A stretch of 64,000 nucleotides of DNA from Dasypus novemcinctus (Eukaryota; Chordata; Mammalia; Cingulata; Dasypodidae), in assembly GCF_030445035.2 (NCBI RefSeq), contig NC_080702.1, positions 12,718,029 through 12,782,028 of the forward strand. The letters run 5' to 3'. Of this stretch, positions 12,200 to 23,430 are shown one piece after another (the stretch's first letter is position 1; each line of letters begins with the position of its first letter). The translations under genes and the position numbers were made by a program. Below the pieces are notes generated by a model. That model did not search any database and was not told where the DNA came from. It saw only the letters and a list, made by a program, of their open reading frames with translations.

Positions 12200-13700
12200 C
12201 CAAGAATCAAAGAGAAGGACTAACTCACAGCCTCCTGCCACTAAATCCCAAAACAAGAAAGAAACTGAGCATTTGAGTAAACTGCACCCTAACCAGATGC
12301 CTAGACGTTGACAAAAACTTTTCAAGCCAGACTAAGAAAATGGAAGAATGGCCCAGGAAAAGGAATATATCAAAGCCCCAAAAGAGATGCAGAATTTGAG
12401 ATAACTAGTTACTAGTTAACAAGATTGTACAAATTTCTGAAATTAATGACATGAAAGACAATATGGCTAAAGAAATGAATGAGATCAAGAAGATACTGAA
12501 CAAGCACAGAGAAATATTTGAAATCCAGAGGGAAAAAAGTAACAAGAGCTGATATGGGCGGCAGACTTGGCCCAGTGGTTAGGGCGTCCATCTGCCTCAA
12601 GGGAGGTCTGCAGTTCAAACCCCAGGCCTCCTTGACCGTTCTGGTGCTGGTCCATGCGCAGTACTGATGTGCGCAAGGAGTGTCCAGCCATGCAGGGGTG
12701 TCCCCTGCATAGGGGAGCACCACACACAAGGAGTGCACTCTGTAGGGAAAGCCACCCAGTGTGAAAGAAAGTGCAGCCTACCCAGGAATGGTGCGGTGCA
12801 CACAAAGAGCTGACACAACAAGATGACGCAACAAAAAGAAACACAGATTCCCATGCCGCTAACAACAACAGAAGCGGACAAAGAAGACGCAGTAAATAGA
12901 CACAGAGAACAGACAACCGGGGGGGGGGGGGGAAGGGGAGAGAAATAAACATAAATCTTTAAAAAAAAAAAGCTGATGTGAATGAAAGACATAATAGGTG
13001 AGATCGAAAACACATTAAAGGCACACGACAACAAACTTGAAATGACAGAAGAAAGAATAAGTGATACTGAAGACAGAACAGCTGAAACTGAAGAAGAGAG
13101 AAAACGGGAAAAAATGAGCATGAGATCAGGGAGTAGAATGACAACTCAAAAAGCATGTCATAAGAGTTCAAAAAGGAGAAGAGAAAGGAAAAGGGGGAAA
13201 AAGGAGTATTTGAAATAATTGAAAATTTCCCAACTCTCATGAAAGAAATGAACCTACATGTCCAAGAAGCCCATTGTACCCCAATTAGAAGAAATCCAAA
13301 TAGACCTAGTCTATTCTACTCAGAAGTACACAAATGTCAGAGATAAAAAGAAAATTCTGAGAGCAGTAAGGGAAAAGGGAACCATCACTTACAAGGGACA
13401 CCCAGTAAAACATCATACAGATTCTTCATGAGAAACCATGGAGGTGAGAAGACAGTAGAATGACACAATTATGAGACTGAAAGAGAAAAACTGGCAACCA
13501 AGAATTCTGCATCCAGCAAAACTATCCTTCACATAGGAACGTGGTATAAAATATTCACAAGCAAAGAGAATCTAAGAGAGTTCATAATAAAGACTCCATC
13601 TCAAAGGATATATTAAATGAAGCCTTAGAACCTGAAAGAAAAGAGAGGAGGGAGAGGCTTGGAAGAGAGCAGAGAAGAAAGAATAGCAGAAAGGATAACA
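12200..13700 (+). pseudogene. L1 #1 ORF1 remnant
   Basis: Nucleotide sequence follows LINE-1 ORF1 order: an N-terminal region, a coiled-coil part with Glu/Lys-rich heptads (about 12980-13200), then the RNA-binding part (GAAAATTTCCCAACT near 13222, matching GAAAACTTCCCAAAT at 35408) and a C-terminal part around 13500-13600. A DAS-III SINE splits it at 12556-12970, and stops and frameshifts occur throughout. The product of an active copy would be the L1 RNA chaperone; this copy cannot make it. Confidence 0.75.
12556..12970 (+). repeat. DAS-III SINE, sense
   Basis: Head GACTTGGCCCAGTGGTTAGG (A-box region) followed by a B-box-like GCAGTTCAAACCCC; tail after a G-run (12919-12933) ending in AAATCTTTAAAAAAAA. 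TSD AGCTGATATG / AGCTGATGTG, slightly diverged. It lies in the ORF1 remnant of L1 #1. Confidence 0.92.
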
Positions 13701-13783
13701 ACAAGAATAAAAAGACAGACTAAAATCTGACATGACTCATGAAGAAAATGGTAGAAATAAATAATGCATTTAAAGTAAAATCA

Positions 13784-14165
13784 GGGAAACGGACTTGGCC
13801 CAGTGGATGGGGCATCCGTCTACCACATGGGAGGTCCGCGGTTCAAACCCCAGGCCTCCTTGACCCATGTGGAGCTGGCCCAAGTGCAGTGCTGATGCAC
13901 ACAAGGAGTACGGTGCCACATGGGGGGAGTGCGCCCCATAAGGAGAGCCGCCCAGCGCGAAGGAGTGGCACCGCACAATGGAGAGTTGACACTTACAAGA
14001 TGATGCAACAAAGAGAAACACAGATTCCCATGCCGCTGACAACAGAAGCGGACAAAGAAGAACACGCAGCAGGTGGACACAGAGAGCAGACAATGGGGGG
14101 TTGGGTTGGGAAGGGAAAAGGAGAGAAATAAATAAAAAATAAATCTTTAAAAAAATAAAATAAAA
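13784..14165 (+). repeat. DAS-III SINE, sense
   Basis: Head GGAAACGGACTTGGCCCAGT; B-box GCGGTTCAAACCCC; tail AATAAATCTTTAAAAAAATA. Perfect 13-bp TSD TAAAGTAAAATCA at 13771-13783 and 14166-14178. Inserted between ORF1 and ORF2 of L1 #1. Confidence 0.95.
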
Positions 14166-14169
14166 TAAA

Positions 14170-15423
14170 GTAAAATCATTGAATGTAAATGGATTAAACT
14201 CACCAATCAAAAGATATAAGCTGACAGGATGTATTAAAAAAAAGGATGTGTCATTCATATGCTGCTTACCAGAGACCCACCTTAGACCCTGGGATACAAA
14301 CTGGCTGAAAGTGATAGGTTGGAAAAAGATACGCCATCCAAATAGTAACCAAAAAAGAGCAGTGTTACCTATACTAATATTGGACAAAATAGGTTATAAA
14401 TGCAAAAATGTCAGAAGAGATACAGAAGAGACCATTAAATATTAATAAAAGGGACAATCAACCAGGAATATGTAACAGACATAAATATCTATGCACCTGG
14501 GAAGCGGACTTGGCCCAGTGGTTAGGGCGTCCGTCTACCACATGGGAGGTCCGCGGTTCAAACCCCAGGCCTCCTTGACCCCTGTGGAGCTGGCCCAAAT
14601 GCAGTGCTGATGCGCGCAAGGAGTGCCCTGCCACGCAGGGGTGTCCCCCATGTAGGGGAGCCCCATGCGCAAGGAGTGCACCCCGAAAGGAGAGCCACCC
14701 AGCACGAAAGAAAGTATAGCCTGCCCAGGAATGGTGCCGCACACACGGAGAGCTGACACAAGTTGATGCAACAAAAAGAAACACAGATTCCCATGCCACT
14801 GACGACAACAGAAGTGGACAAAGAACACGAAGCGAATGGACAGAGAGAACAAAAAAACTGGGGAGGGGAAGGCGAGAAGAAAAAAGAAAAATCTGTGCAC
14901 CTAACCAAGGTCCCACAAAATACATGAAACACACTCTGGGAAAACTGAAGGGAGAAATAGGTATCCCTATAATAATCATTGGAGACTTCAACATACCTCT
15001 CACATCATAAGGTAGAACTAGACAGAAGATCAACAAGGAAATAGAGAACTTAAACAATAGGATAAGTTAAACCTAACAGACATACAGAACACAACATCCA
15101 AACTCAGTGGGTTATATGTTCTTTTCACATGCCCATAGATCCTCCTCTAGAATAGACCACATGTCAGGGAACAATACAGCTCTCAATAAATATAAAAAGA
15201 TTGAAATTATGCAAAGCATCTTCTCCAATCATAAGGGAATGAAACTGAAAACCAATAACAGACAGGAAAAAGTTAAATTGGCAAATGTGTGGAGGCTAAA
15301 CAACACACTCCTAAATAATCAGTGGTTCAAAGAAGAAATTACAAGTTAAAGCAGTAAATGTATTCAAACAAATGAAAAGGAGATCACAACTTATCAAAAC
15401 TTATGGGATACAGCAAAGGAACC
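14170..15423 (+). pseudogene. L1 #1 ORF2 endonuclease region, broken
   Basis: Begins with the conserved ORF2 start block (AATGTAAATGGATTAAACTC at 14181; compare 35980). A fragment retains the ETHLRP motif of the APE-type endonuclease (near 14272-14290). The region is split by a SINE at 14499-14889, contains stops and ends where the LTR at 15424 was inserted. The rest of ORF2 resumes at 22196. Confidence 0.85.
14499..14889 (+). repeat. DAS-III SINE, sense
   Basis: Close to consensus: GGGAAGCGGACTTGGCCCAG head, GCGGTTCAAACCCC B-box and the repeated CAAGGAGTGC body. Flanks ATCTATGCACCT (left) and ATCTGTGCACCT (right) form the TSD. It lies in the ORF2 endonuclease region of L1 #1. Confidence 0.94.
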
Positions 15424-15445
15424 TGTAGCAGTTTGATATGGTTAT

Positions 15446-15958
15446 TGTTACAGGCTCAGTTTCCCCTGATATGCACTGGGGAAAGGCCAACCCCATCCCC
15501 CATAAGCCTACGTGTCTAAGGGCACAGCACTACCCCACAGGATAAACAAAGACACCACATACAGGCGGGAGTAAAGGGAAATGGAAACCTTCCCTACCTG
15601 CATATCAGAGGGAGATAAAATCCCTACAGATCAAAGAAACATCTGCTCCTGCAGCATGCCAAGAAACCGTAACTCCCTAACCCACTATCTCCTAGTCACT
15701 ATCAGGGAAAAGTTTCACCTCTAGGGCTTCCCATTAGTCCCTGCACCTCACTCGAACCCTCAACCCCCTCCCATCAACTATCATTTCCCCGCCTAGAAAA
15801 GTTCTGTATAAATTCCAGTGTCCCCCCTTCCATGCTGGTGTGGGGACTGAAGTCTGTTCTTCAGACCCCCTCTGTTGGGAGAGCTTCCCGATAAATTCTT
15901 TCTCTGCCTATGGTCTTATCAGTCTCCGCATCCCAGTAACCGCCATTTTTCTCCAACA
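15446..15958 (+). promoter_or_regulatory. 5' LTR of the provirus
   Basis: Runs from TGTTACAGGCTC to CTCCAACA (TG...CA). It has TATAAA at 15807-15812 and a variant poly(A) signal GATAAA at about 15890, giving U3-R-U5 order. It aligns along its length with 21138-21675, which fixes both as LTRs of one element. Differences include small indels and a duplicated 'CTGAAGTCT..TTCAGA' segment in the 3' copy. Confidence 0.88.
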
Positions 15959-15960
15959 TT

Positions 15961-15979
15961 TGGTGCTGAAAGCCCAGGA
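15961..15979 (+). other. Primer-binding site, tRNA-Phe-like
   Basis: TGGTGCTGAAAGCCCAGGA starts two bases after the 5' LTR. It resembles the complement of a tRNA-Phe 3' end (TGGTGCCGAAACCCGGGA, from memory) with two changes and one inserted base. Its position just after the LTR is correct for a PBS. Confidence 0.65.
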
Positions 15980-16397
15980 CTGGGGTCATGTTGAGACCGA
16001 ATGACTAGTGAGGAATCTCCCCTCTGCCATGGCTGAACGCTCATCCAACACCGGACATCGAATCTCAGCTAGGTGAGTTAAGGATTTGTCCACCGGAGGA
16101 TCCTGCGATCTCTCTCCTTTTCCACTGTCCAGGACAACCCAGTGGGAAAACCTAGTGCTAGGTCAGGATCCTCACCATTTCCCAAGGGCCACAGCGGGCA
16201 CTATGCCTCCATCCTCGTGGGAAGAAACCCCTTGGCTCTGGAGAGGTCTGGCTCCAAGCGCCGTTTCCCATTTCCTTGGAGATACCTGACAGATTCAGGG
16301 ACGCCTGTCTCACTCAGTATCTCCTCTGTTCTAGAGACCCTTAGTCTCGTCCCAGCCACCTAAACTGGGGAATTCAATTTCGGCGCCCCCAAAATCC

Positions 16398-17356
16398 ATG
16401 CCTGTGGGCTGTCTCCTTTATAACCTTAAAACTCTGTACCTGGAAGGAGACATCAGACCTAAAAACTCATTTTCTATTCAACCTCTGTGTGGCCACAATA
16501 CAAATTGGACAATGAAAGTCAATGGCCAAAAAAATGGCACTTTCAATTTCCAAGTTCTCCTAGACTTAGAGAACTTGATCCAGTGCACTAGCAGATGGTC
16601 AGATATCCCTTACATTCACTCATTCCTTTTCCTTCTTTTCCTTCTTCTGCCAATACTGTTCTTTCTACCAAATTCTTCTTTTATATCAGAAACCTCCTCA
16701 GAAATCTTCCTCATCACTTCCAACCACTAAAACTTCTGAAAACTCCAACTTTGATCCCTTAGATCACACACACCCTGCACCCCTTCTTCCTACCCTCCCT
16801 TTGTCGATGCTGCCTTCTCCCCTCCTCTTAGGTGCTTGCAGAGAATACCCCCCTTTATTCTGCATCGCAGCCCTCCACCTCCATCAGCACGCAGGCTCCT
16901 AACTCCACACCAGACGCCAGCTCCTCTCTCACCCCTCTGGGAGCTGAAAGAATAGGCAGAATACACGATCCTTTCTCACTCTCGGATTTAAGCCCTGATA
17001 CAGAGCCAGTTAATATCTTTCTCTTGCAACCTCTACATCATTCTTTCCACCTGTGTATCCCCAGAAAAAAGGACGCATTTGATTTGCAGCCCAAACCCTT
17101 GCAAATACCCTAAACCAACAAAATGCTGCCAACAGCCCTGACAGAGCCACAGCAGTGCCCCCCAAAAAACCTAGCTGTACATCCTCCACCCTCCAGAGTT
17201 CCTGACACACACTCCAGTCAAGGCAAGTACCAAAAAACCCACCAAGGCCATGCTTCAAAGGCAAAAAGCCTGGGCACTGAGCCAAGCAGCACCCAAACCA
17301 CAGCCTCTTCCAAGGCCGTTCCCACTGTGCAAGCAAGAAATCCACCGAAAGTCTGA
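16398..17356 (+). pseudogene. gag remnant of the provirus
   Basis: A frame from 16398 resembles the matrix start of gamma-type ERV gag (CLLYNLKTLYLEGDIRPK). It is followed near 16830-17100 by Ser/Pro-rich linker sequence and near 17260-17360 by a nucleocapsid-like segment in which a zinc-knuckle pattern is only partly visible. The capsid core is largely missing and there are several stops and frame changes. It cannot encode a working Gag. Confidence 0.7.
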
Positions 17357-17451
17357 CTGTCCCCAGGCCTCTCAAGGCAAAAGGGCATCAGTTACCTAGT
17401 CAAACCCAACCCCTGGCTTCAACCTCCCAGGCCTTCTGGAACCAGCAACAG

Positions 17452-17978
17452 ATGATTAAAGGTACCCTAGAAACTGTGCAGACCCCCACACCCATCTCCA
17501 CAGCAGAACTACAGGTAACTCTGGTGGTAGCAGGTAAGCCAATTTCATTTCTTATTAATATGAAAACCACTTACTCTGCCCTTCCCCAAATCCCTAAACC
17601 CTTAACTCACTCCTCAGTCTCAATGGTGAAAGTCAATAGTTTCACAACCCATCTTTTATTGAATCCAGTAAAAAGTCACCTGTTCACCCACTCACTCCCT
17701 CCTCTGCTCCCCCTTTTTCCATCAAACTGTCAGTCCTAAAATCTAAAATACTAAAGATCCTACCATTGCTGCTCATCACAAACCAGTCACAGTTGAACTA
17801 AAAAATCCTACCCACATCCCATTCAAACCCCAATATTCTGTCCCTCGTGATACCCTGCAAAGTATCAAACCTACAATTACCTCTTACAAATAAACCTTTA
17901 GATTACTCCTGAACTTTAAATCTAAGTGCCCTCCTAAAAAAGTAATAATCCAAAATACATGTGCTAAATAACTATCTA
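17452..17978 (+). pseudogene. Protease and start-of-pol remnant
   Basis: A short frame resembles a retroviral aspartic protease start (LVVAGKPISFLI), but the catalytic Asp-Thr-Gly triplet reads Asn-Met-Lys and is lost. Downstream a few blocks resemble the beginning of reverse transcriptase before the SINE at 17979. No RT active-site, RNase H or integrase sequence was recognised afterwards, so most of pol appears deleted. Confidence 0.6.
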
Positions 17979-18349
17979 GGGAAGCGGACTTGGCCTAATG
18001 GATAGGGCGTCCACCTAACACATGGGAGGTCCGCAGTTCAAATCGCGGGCCTCCTTGACCCATGTGGAGCTGGCCCACATGCAGTGCTGATGTGTGTAAG
18101 GAGTGTTGTGCCACGCAGGGGTGTCCCCCAAGTAGGGGAGCCCCACGCGCAAGGACTGCACCCCGTAAGGACAGCCGCCCAGAGCGAAAGAAAGTGCAGA
18201 CTGCCCAGGAATGGCTCCATACACACGGAGAGCTGACACAACAAGATGACGCAACAACAACAAAAAAAGAAACACAGATTCCCCGTGCCGCTGATAAGGA
18301 TAGAGGTGGTCACAGAAGAACATACAACAAATAGAGAGAGCAGACAACT
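17979..18349 (+). repeat. DAS-III SINE inside the provirus, 3' truncated
   Basis: Head GGGAAGCGGACTTGGCCTAA; body as in other copies; stops at GAGCAGACAACTG without the usual G-run and AAATAAATCTTT tail. A deletion after insertion probably removed the tail and adjoining proviral sequence, since non-retroviral AT-rich DNA follows directly. Confidence 0.9.
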
Positions 18350-19860
18350 GCATTTATTGTGCTCAAATATTCCTAACTGTTGCTGATTACTAAGAAACAT
18401 GTTTACAAAAACAAGATTGCATATTACAAGCAACACTGATTACAAAAAAATCTTGAAAGCAGTAAAAATAGCCATATCAAAGGAGTAAAAATTATGAGTC
18501 AAATTAATGACCATTATGTTTCTGTCTGCATGCCATAACTCTTTTTGTATTTGTCTGTTTGTTCACTGCCAGTATATATTTTAATACCTCTGGATGGTAA
18601 TGTTAATTCCTAAAAAAACTCTATTCAAATGGCCAAAAATTAAACAAGCACGTATATTCATATCTAGGTCTAAGTAATGAAAATTCTAAGTCTTAACTGA
18701 TAAAACTGCTACAAATCTCTTCATGAAAAATGGTTCTCACATAAATTAAAAGGAAATTTATTTTTCTTCACAGAATAAAATGTAAGGTATTAAAAGAAGT
18801 AAAAAGTTTGTAGGAATGTTGACTGAAATTTAATAAGTTCATTCAAGAAAGTGTGTTTTGTCCTAAGGTAAGATGGCTGGTTTTCATGAAATCAGAATGG
18901 AAGTACCTAAGACAAAAGTAGAATGCACAAGGCAAGTTGTAGAAGGTATTGTAGTAGCATTAAGTAAAATAATGTGTTCTGTAAAGGTAGCTTGTCTTGA
19001 AATGAAGTAACTATACTCTATGCAGTTATAAATAATTATGCAAAGGTTGTAAAAGCATTGCTAAAACTGAAATATTCAAATGGCTAATTGCAAAAATCTT
19101 TATTAAACAGAAACTAAATTGATGAAAAGCCACCTCAATCTGCATATTACAGTGGTAATAGGGAAAAATAATTTTAATTCCATTAAAAATCTTAAGTTTT
19201 CATAAAATAATAAAAGCTTTTTTCTGCACTGCTAAAATATCTGTTAATTAATGTAATCATGATAATTAGATGTTCTAAAAAATTTACTTTAAAACAGTTA
19301 ACAAAATCATTTACTAACATATAAGTAGGGTGTGTAGAATGTATTTTATTGTTAAGGATCTTCAGAGCCTCTAATAGGCAAATAATTAAAGTACAAAGTC
19401 CTGACTGTCTACCACATTCTTAAATGGTATTTAGTTAAATAAAACAAAAAAACTGTACCCTCTGTTGTAACTGATGAAGTACAATGTTTTCTCGTATTAA
19501 GGTACTGAAAACAATTCATCCTTCATTCAGCTCAGATATTAAAATCATTATATGTGTTAATCAGAAAAAGTTGTGCATGGAAATGAAAGCCCGCCCCTTC
19601 CTCAGCAGGCTGCTTTTAAAACAATAACAGAGGCTCAAGCAGCAAGGGGGTGGATCTTAACCTACCCTGTGAACTGGATGGAGCCAGTACCAATATTAGC
19701 TTTGGGTAGAGTTTGTGGCAAAGGCAACTTTCTAAACAAATACCACTTGAGTTTTAGTCACAATTACGAGAAGAAAACAAAGCACAAAACAAGAACAATG
19801 AACTGTTGTAAACTGCCCTCTGTGGAAAAGAAAAATCTGTGAAAACACATCTGGAACACC
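18350..19860. other. Unidentified AT-rich segment inside the provirus
   Basis: About 1.5 kb of strongly AT-rich DNA that does not resemble gag, pol, env, L1 or DAS. On the minus strand it reads like a long mRNA 3' UTR, with AATAAA-type signals near 19100 (TTTATTAAACAG) and near 18355 (GCATTTATTGTG). It could be an inserted 3'-UTR retrocopy in minus orientation, but no poly(T) start or TSD is visible. Origin unknown. Confidence 0.35.
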
Positions 19861-20339
19861 TGCCAGCAGTAACAGGCAACTGTCTACCATGTCCCTGTCC
19901 CTCCTCTAACATCTCTCGAGACTGTTAAGGCAGATGCCCTCGTGAAAGTCCAGAGCCATACCACTGAAGCCCAAAAGCAGCAGAGTGAATCCACCAAAAA
20001 AACAAATATCGTGGATACCAGACCTGGCAGTGCCTAGGGCAGCAGTTCCCATTGCCTGTCAGTTGCCAGCAGCTCATGAACATCACCCATGAGTGTCCAT
20101 CGTGCTCACTCCAATGACTGTAACAATCACCTCACTGGATGAAACATACTGGCCGAGCACAGACTCCAGCAGCACGACGGCAAGTGGATGACATCCATCC
20201 CCTCCCTCTCTCAGAAGGCGCAAGATATGCTTTCAGTGCTGCAAACACTGCAACAGGACTCTTGTAACCAGATCCTTACAGCAATAAACTAAGTCTAAAC
20301 TACAAGTTAAAGTGCCAGCTGCTCCAAGCCCAAAAGGGG

Positions 20340-21002
20340 AAGTAATAATTGCTGTTGCCTATGCTTCAAACTATATAAACTGGGGGAAATGTGGTCATTT
20401 TGATCACCATACTGGTTTATGCCGCTCTACTGGTTGGGACTCTTAAATCCATAAAAAATCACTCAAAAATACTGTTATGAAACCACAGTTAATAATCTGA
20501 AGTCTTTTATTCCAAATAAAACTCTATATGTATAAGCCCATCAAACCATGTAATTTCACTGTCAACCATTAATGCCAGTAATGTTAACGCGCAATGTATA
20601 ATCTTATTATCCCTTTTCCTCAGACTCCTGGAGGCAATAATCTCACAGACCACCCAAATTTCCTAATTAATTCCTAACCTTTCCACAATTTTAACTCTCA
20701 TACTCCTCCTATCAGCAGGTCCATACATCTTCCATGCAATAACTCAGTTTATCCAGACAGCCATCCAAGATGTCACCCATGATCATCTTCTTCTCCAATT
20801 CATACCCCGAATCATACAGCCAACAACCCAGGAATACGTAAATGGTATCTTTCTGCTGCATGAACAATATCAACCCCTACGGGACCTGAAACGACAGCCC
20901 ACTATACAGGATGGAAGGAAACGTCTTTTCTCCACCCCTTGACAGCAGGAAGTAGCCAGATCAAGCCGACGCCCCAAATCCCCTCACCCTCCCATCCTGC
21001 CC
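20340..21002 (+). pseudogene. env-like C-terminal remnant
   Basis: One frame at about 20680-20960 gives a hydrophobic membrane-spanning segment (LTLILLLSAGPYIF) followed by an amphipathic, Gln-rich tail, the usual layout of the end of a retroviral transmembrane subunit. Upstream pieces (20340-20660) are too broken to assign to the surface subunit with confidence. No fusion-peptide or immunosuppressive-domain region was recognised. Nothing here is translatable as a complete envelope. Confidence 0.5.
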
Positions 21003-21033
21003 AGTACCACATACCCCAAAACTGAGGTATCCC

Positions 21034-21053
21034 TATATATATATTTATATAAA

Positions 21054-21102
<49 letters not shown>
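21034..21102. repeat. (TA)n microsatellite
   Basis: Alternating AT for about 65 bp with one TTTATATAAAG interruption, just upstream of the 3' LTR and displacing the expected polypurine tract. Likely length-polymorphic. Confidence 0.95.
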
Positions 21103-21103
<1 letters not shown>

Positions 21104-21137
21104 AGTTAGAAACATTAGAGGCTTCCAATAATTAGCA

Positions 21138-21675
21138 AGCTATAGCTCAGTTTCCCCTGATATGCACTGGGGAAAGGCTAACCCCATCCCCCATAAGCTT
21201 ATGTGTCTAAGGGCATGGCATTTCCCCACAGGTTAAATGAAGAAAGCAGAGACAGGAGTAAAGGGAAATGAAACCTTCCCTACTTGCATATTAGAGGGAG
21301 ATAAAATCCCTACAGATCAAAGAAACATCTGCTCCTGCAGCATGCCAAGAAACCATAACTCCCTAATCCACTATCTCCTAGTCACTATCAGGGAAAAGTT
21401 TCACCTCTAAGGCTTCCTATTGATCCCTGCACTTCACTCCAACCCTCAACCCCCTCCCACCAACTACCATGTCCCCACCTAGGAAAGGTCTGTAAAATTC
21501 AAGTCCCCCCCTTCCAGGAGTGGGTTGAAGTCTCTCTTCAGAACTCCACCATGCTGGTGGGGGGCTGAAGTCTGTTCTTCAGACCCCCTCTATTGGGAGA
21601 GCTTCCCAGTAAATTCTTTCTCTGCCTATGGGCATATCAGGCTCCATGTCCCAGTAAGTGCTGTTTTCTCCAACA
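21138..21675 (+). promoter_or_regulatory. 3' LTR of the provirus
   Basis: Aligns with 15446-15958 from GCTCAGTTTCCCCTGATATG to CTCCAACA. The first few bases have decayed from the canonical TG. It carries a small internal duplication near 21530-21590 and a diverged AGTAAATTC in place of the GATAAATTC of the 5' LTR. Divergence between the LTRs would date the provirus. Confidence 0.87.
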
Positions 21676-22998
21676 GTTACGGATTCCAAAATAGATATTG
21701 GATTATATTTGTAATCTGGTCTGTACCTGGACATGATTAAGTTATGACTAGGGCTTTGATTTGGCCATGTCATTAGGCATGACCCCCACCCAGGGGATGG
21801 GAACTCACAGATGAAAGGCATGGAAAAGGACAGAGTTGGGGGTTTTTATTATTCGAGTTTTGATGGTGGAGATTGATGCTGAAGCTGGAGCCCCAGGTAC
21901 AGAGACAGAGCCATTCATCTGATAGTCTAGAGCTGACCTTGTGGAGAGAGGCAAAGACTAGAGAGCCTCAGAGTCTACAGCTGACCTTGTGGAGAAAACA
22001 GAGGACCCCAGGAAACCTAAACCCTTGCAAACATCAGCAGCCATCTTGCTCCAACACGTAAAATAGACTTTGCTGAGGGAAGTTCTTATGCTTTATGGCC
22101 TGGTATCTGTAAGCTCCTAACACAAATAAATACTCTTTACAAAACCAACCAGTTTCAGGTATATTGCATCAGCTCCCCTTTGGCTGACTAAAACAGCAAT
22201 CTTGAGAGGGAAATTTATACTCCTAGAAGCCTATATTAAAATAGAAAGAGCTAAACTCAAAGAATTAAATGAATAAAATGAATAACAAGAGAAACTAGGA
22301 AAGAACAGCAAACCAATCCTCAAAGCAAACAGAAGAAATAATAAAGATTAGATTTGAAATAAATGAAATTGAGAAAAATAAAATATAGAAAATCAAAACC
22401 AAAACCTGGTTCTTTGAGAAGATCAGTAAAATTCACAAACCCCTAGCAAGATTAACCAAGAAAAAAAAAGAACCTAATAAATACAATTTCCAATGACAGG
22501 GGGAAGTTATGACTGACCCCACAGAACTAAAAAGGATCATAAGATGATATTCTGAGAAACTGTATGCCAACAAACTAAACAACTTAGATGAAATGGGCAA
22601 ATTCCTGGAAATGCACAACCTTCATTGACTACAAGAAGACTACAATGACACTACAAGAAGAAAGACAAGAACTTAACAAACCAATCACATTTAAAGACAC
22701 TGAAACTGTCTTCAAAAATCTCCCAACAAAGAAAACTCCAGGATCATTTGGCTTCACAGGTGAATTCTACCAAAGTGTTCAAAAAGAATTAACACCGAAC
22801 TCTTCCCAAAAATTGAAGAAGAGGGAAAATAATCCAACACTTTTTAGGAAGCCAACACCACCGTAATACCAAAGCCAAATATGAACACTGTAGGGAAAAT
22901 AAAATTACAGACAAATCTCTCTAATGAATACTGATGCAAAAATTCTCAGCAAAATAATTATAAATTAAATCCAGCAGCATATCAAAAGACTTATACTG

Positions 22999-23430
22999 GC
23001 AAAGGACTTGGCCCAGCGGTTAGGGCGTCTGTCTACCATATGGGAGGTCCGCGGTTCAAACCCCGGGCCTCCTTGACCCATGTGGAGCTGGCCCATACAC
23101 AGTGCTGGTGTGCGCAACGAGTGCCCTGCCATGCAGGGGTGTCCCCCACATAGGGGAGCCCCACACGCAAGGAGTGCTCCCTGTAAGGAGAGCTGCCCAG
23201 CGCAAAAGAAAGCACAGTCTGCCCAGGAATGATGCCACACACACAGAGAGCTGACACAACAAGATGACGCAACCAAAAGAAACACAGATTCCCATGCCAC
23301 TGACAACAACAGAAGCAGACAAAGAAGAAGACGCAGCAAATAGACAGAGAAGAGACAACCGGGGTGGAGGGTGGGGGGGTGGGGGGAAGGAGAGAGAAAT
23401 GAATAAATAAATAAATCTTAAAAAATAAAA
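22999..23430 (+). repeat. DAS-III SINE, sense
   Basis: Head GGACTTGGCCCAGCGGTTAG, B-box GCGGTTCAAACCCCGG, G-rich segment (23360-23390) and tail AAATAAATAAATCTTA. A diverged TSD AAAAGAC..TAT is visible on both sides. It lies in the RT region of L1 #1. Confidence 0.93.

Larger units (their letters stand above)
15446..21675 (+). mobile_element. Decayed gamma-type endogenous retrovirus (ERV1-like, tRNA-Phe-like PBS)
   Basis: Two LTRs of about 0.5 kb (15446-15958 and 21138-21675) flank a broken internal region. The order is LTR, primer-binding site, gag remnant, protease/pol start, SINE, an unidentified AT-rich stretch, env-like tail, LTR. Flanks share GTTA (GTTAT before, GTTAC after), in line with the 4-5 bp duplications of gammaretrovirus-like elements. 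No long ORF survives and most of pol is absent, so the element is not functional. Class assignment rests on the PBS, TSD size and gag-like sequence. Confidence 0.85.
15424..22195 (+). mobile_element. LTR-like element, family A, copy 2, split by a provirus
   Basis: Its first 22 bp (TGTAGCAGTTTGATATGGTT start) are at 15424-15445; the remainder is at 21676-22195, ending GACTAAAACA. Between the two lies a 6.2 kb provirus. Outside it the L1 ORF2 sequence continues from CAGCAAAGG... to ...TTGAGAGGGAAATTTAT. Reading: the LTR inserted in L1, then the provirus inserted in the LTR. AATAAA near 22127. Confidence 0.8.

Noticed and set aside
12556..12640. tRNA gene at SINE heads
   Set aside because: A- and B-box motifs are present, but the heads are SINE copies with TSDs and tails and no tRNA 3' end or cloverleaf.
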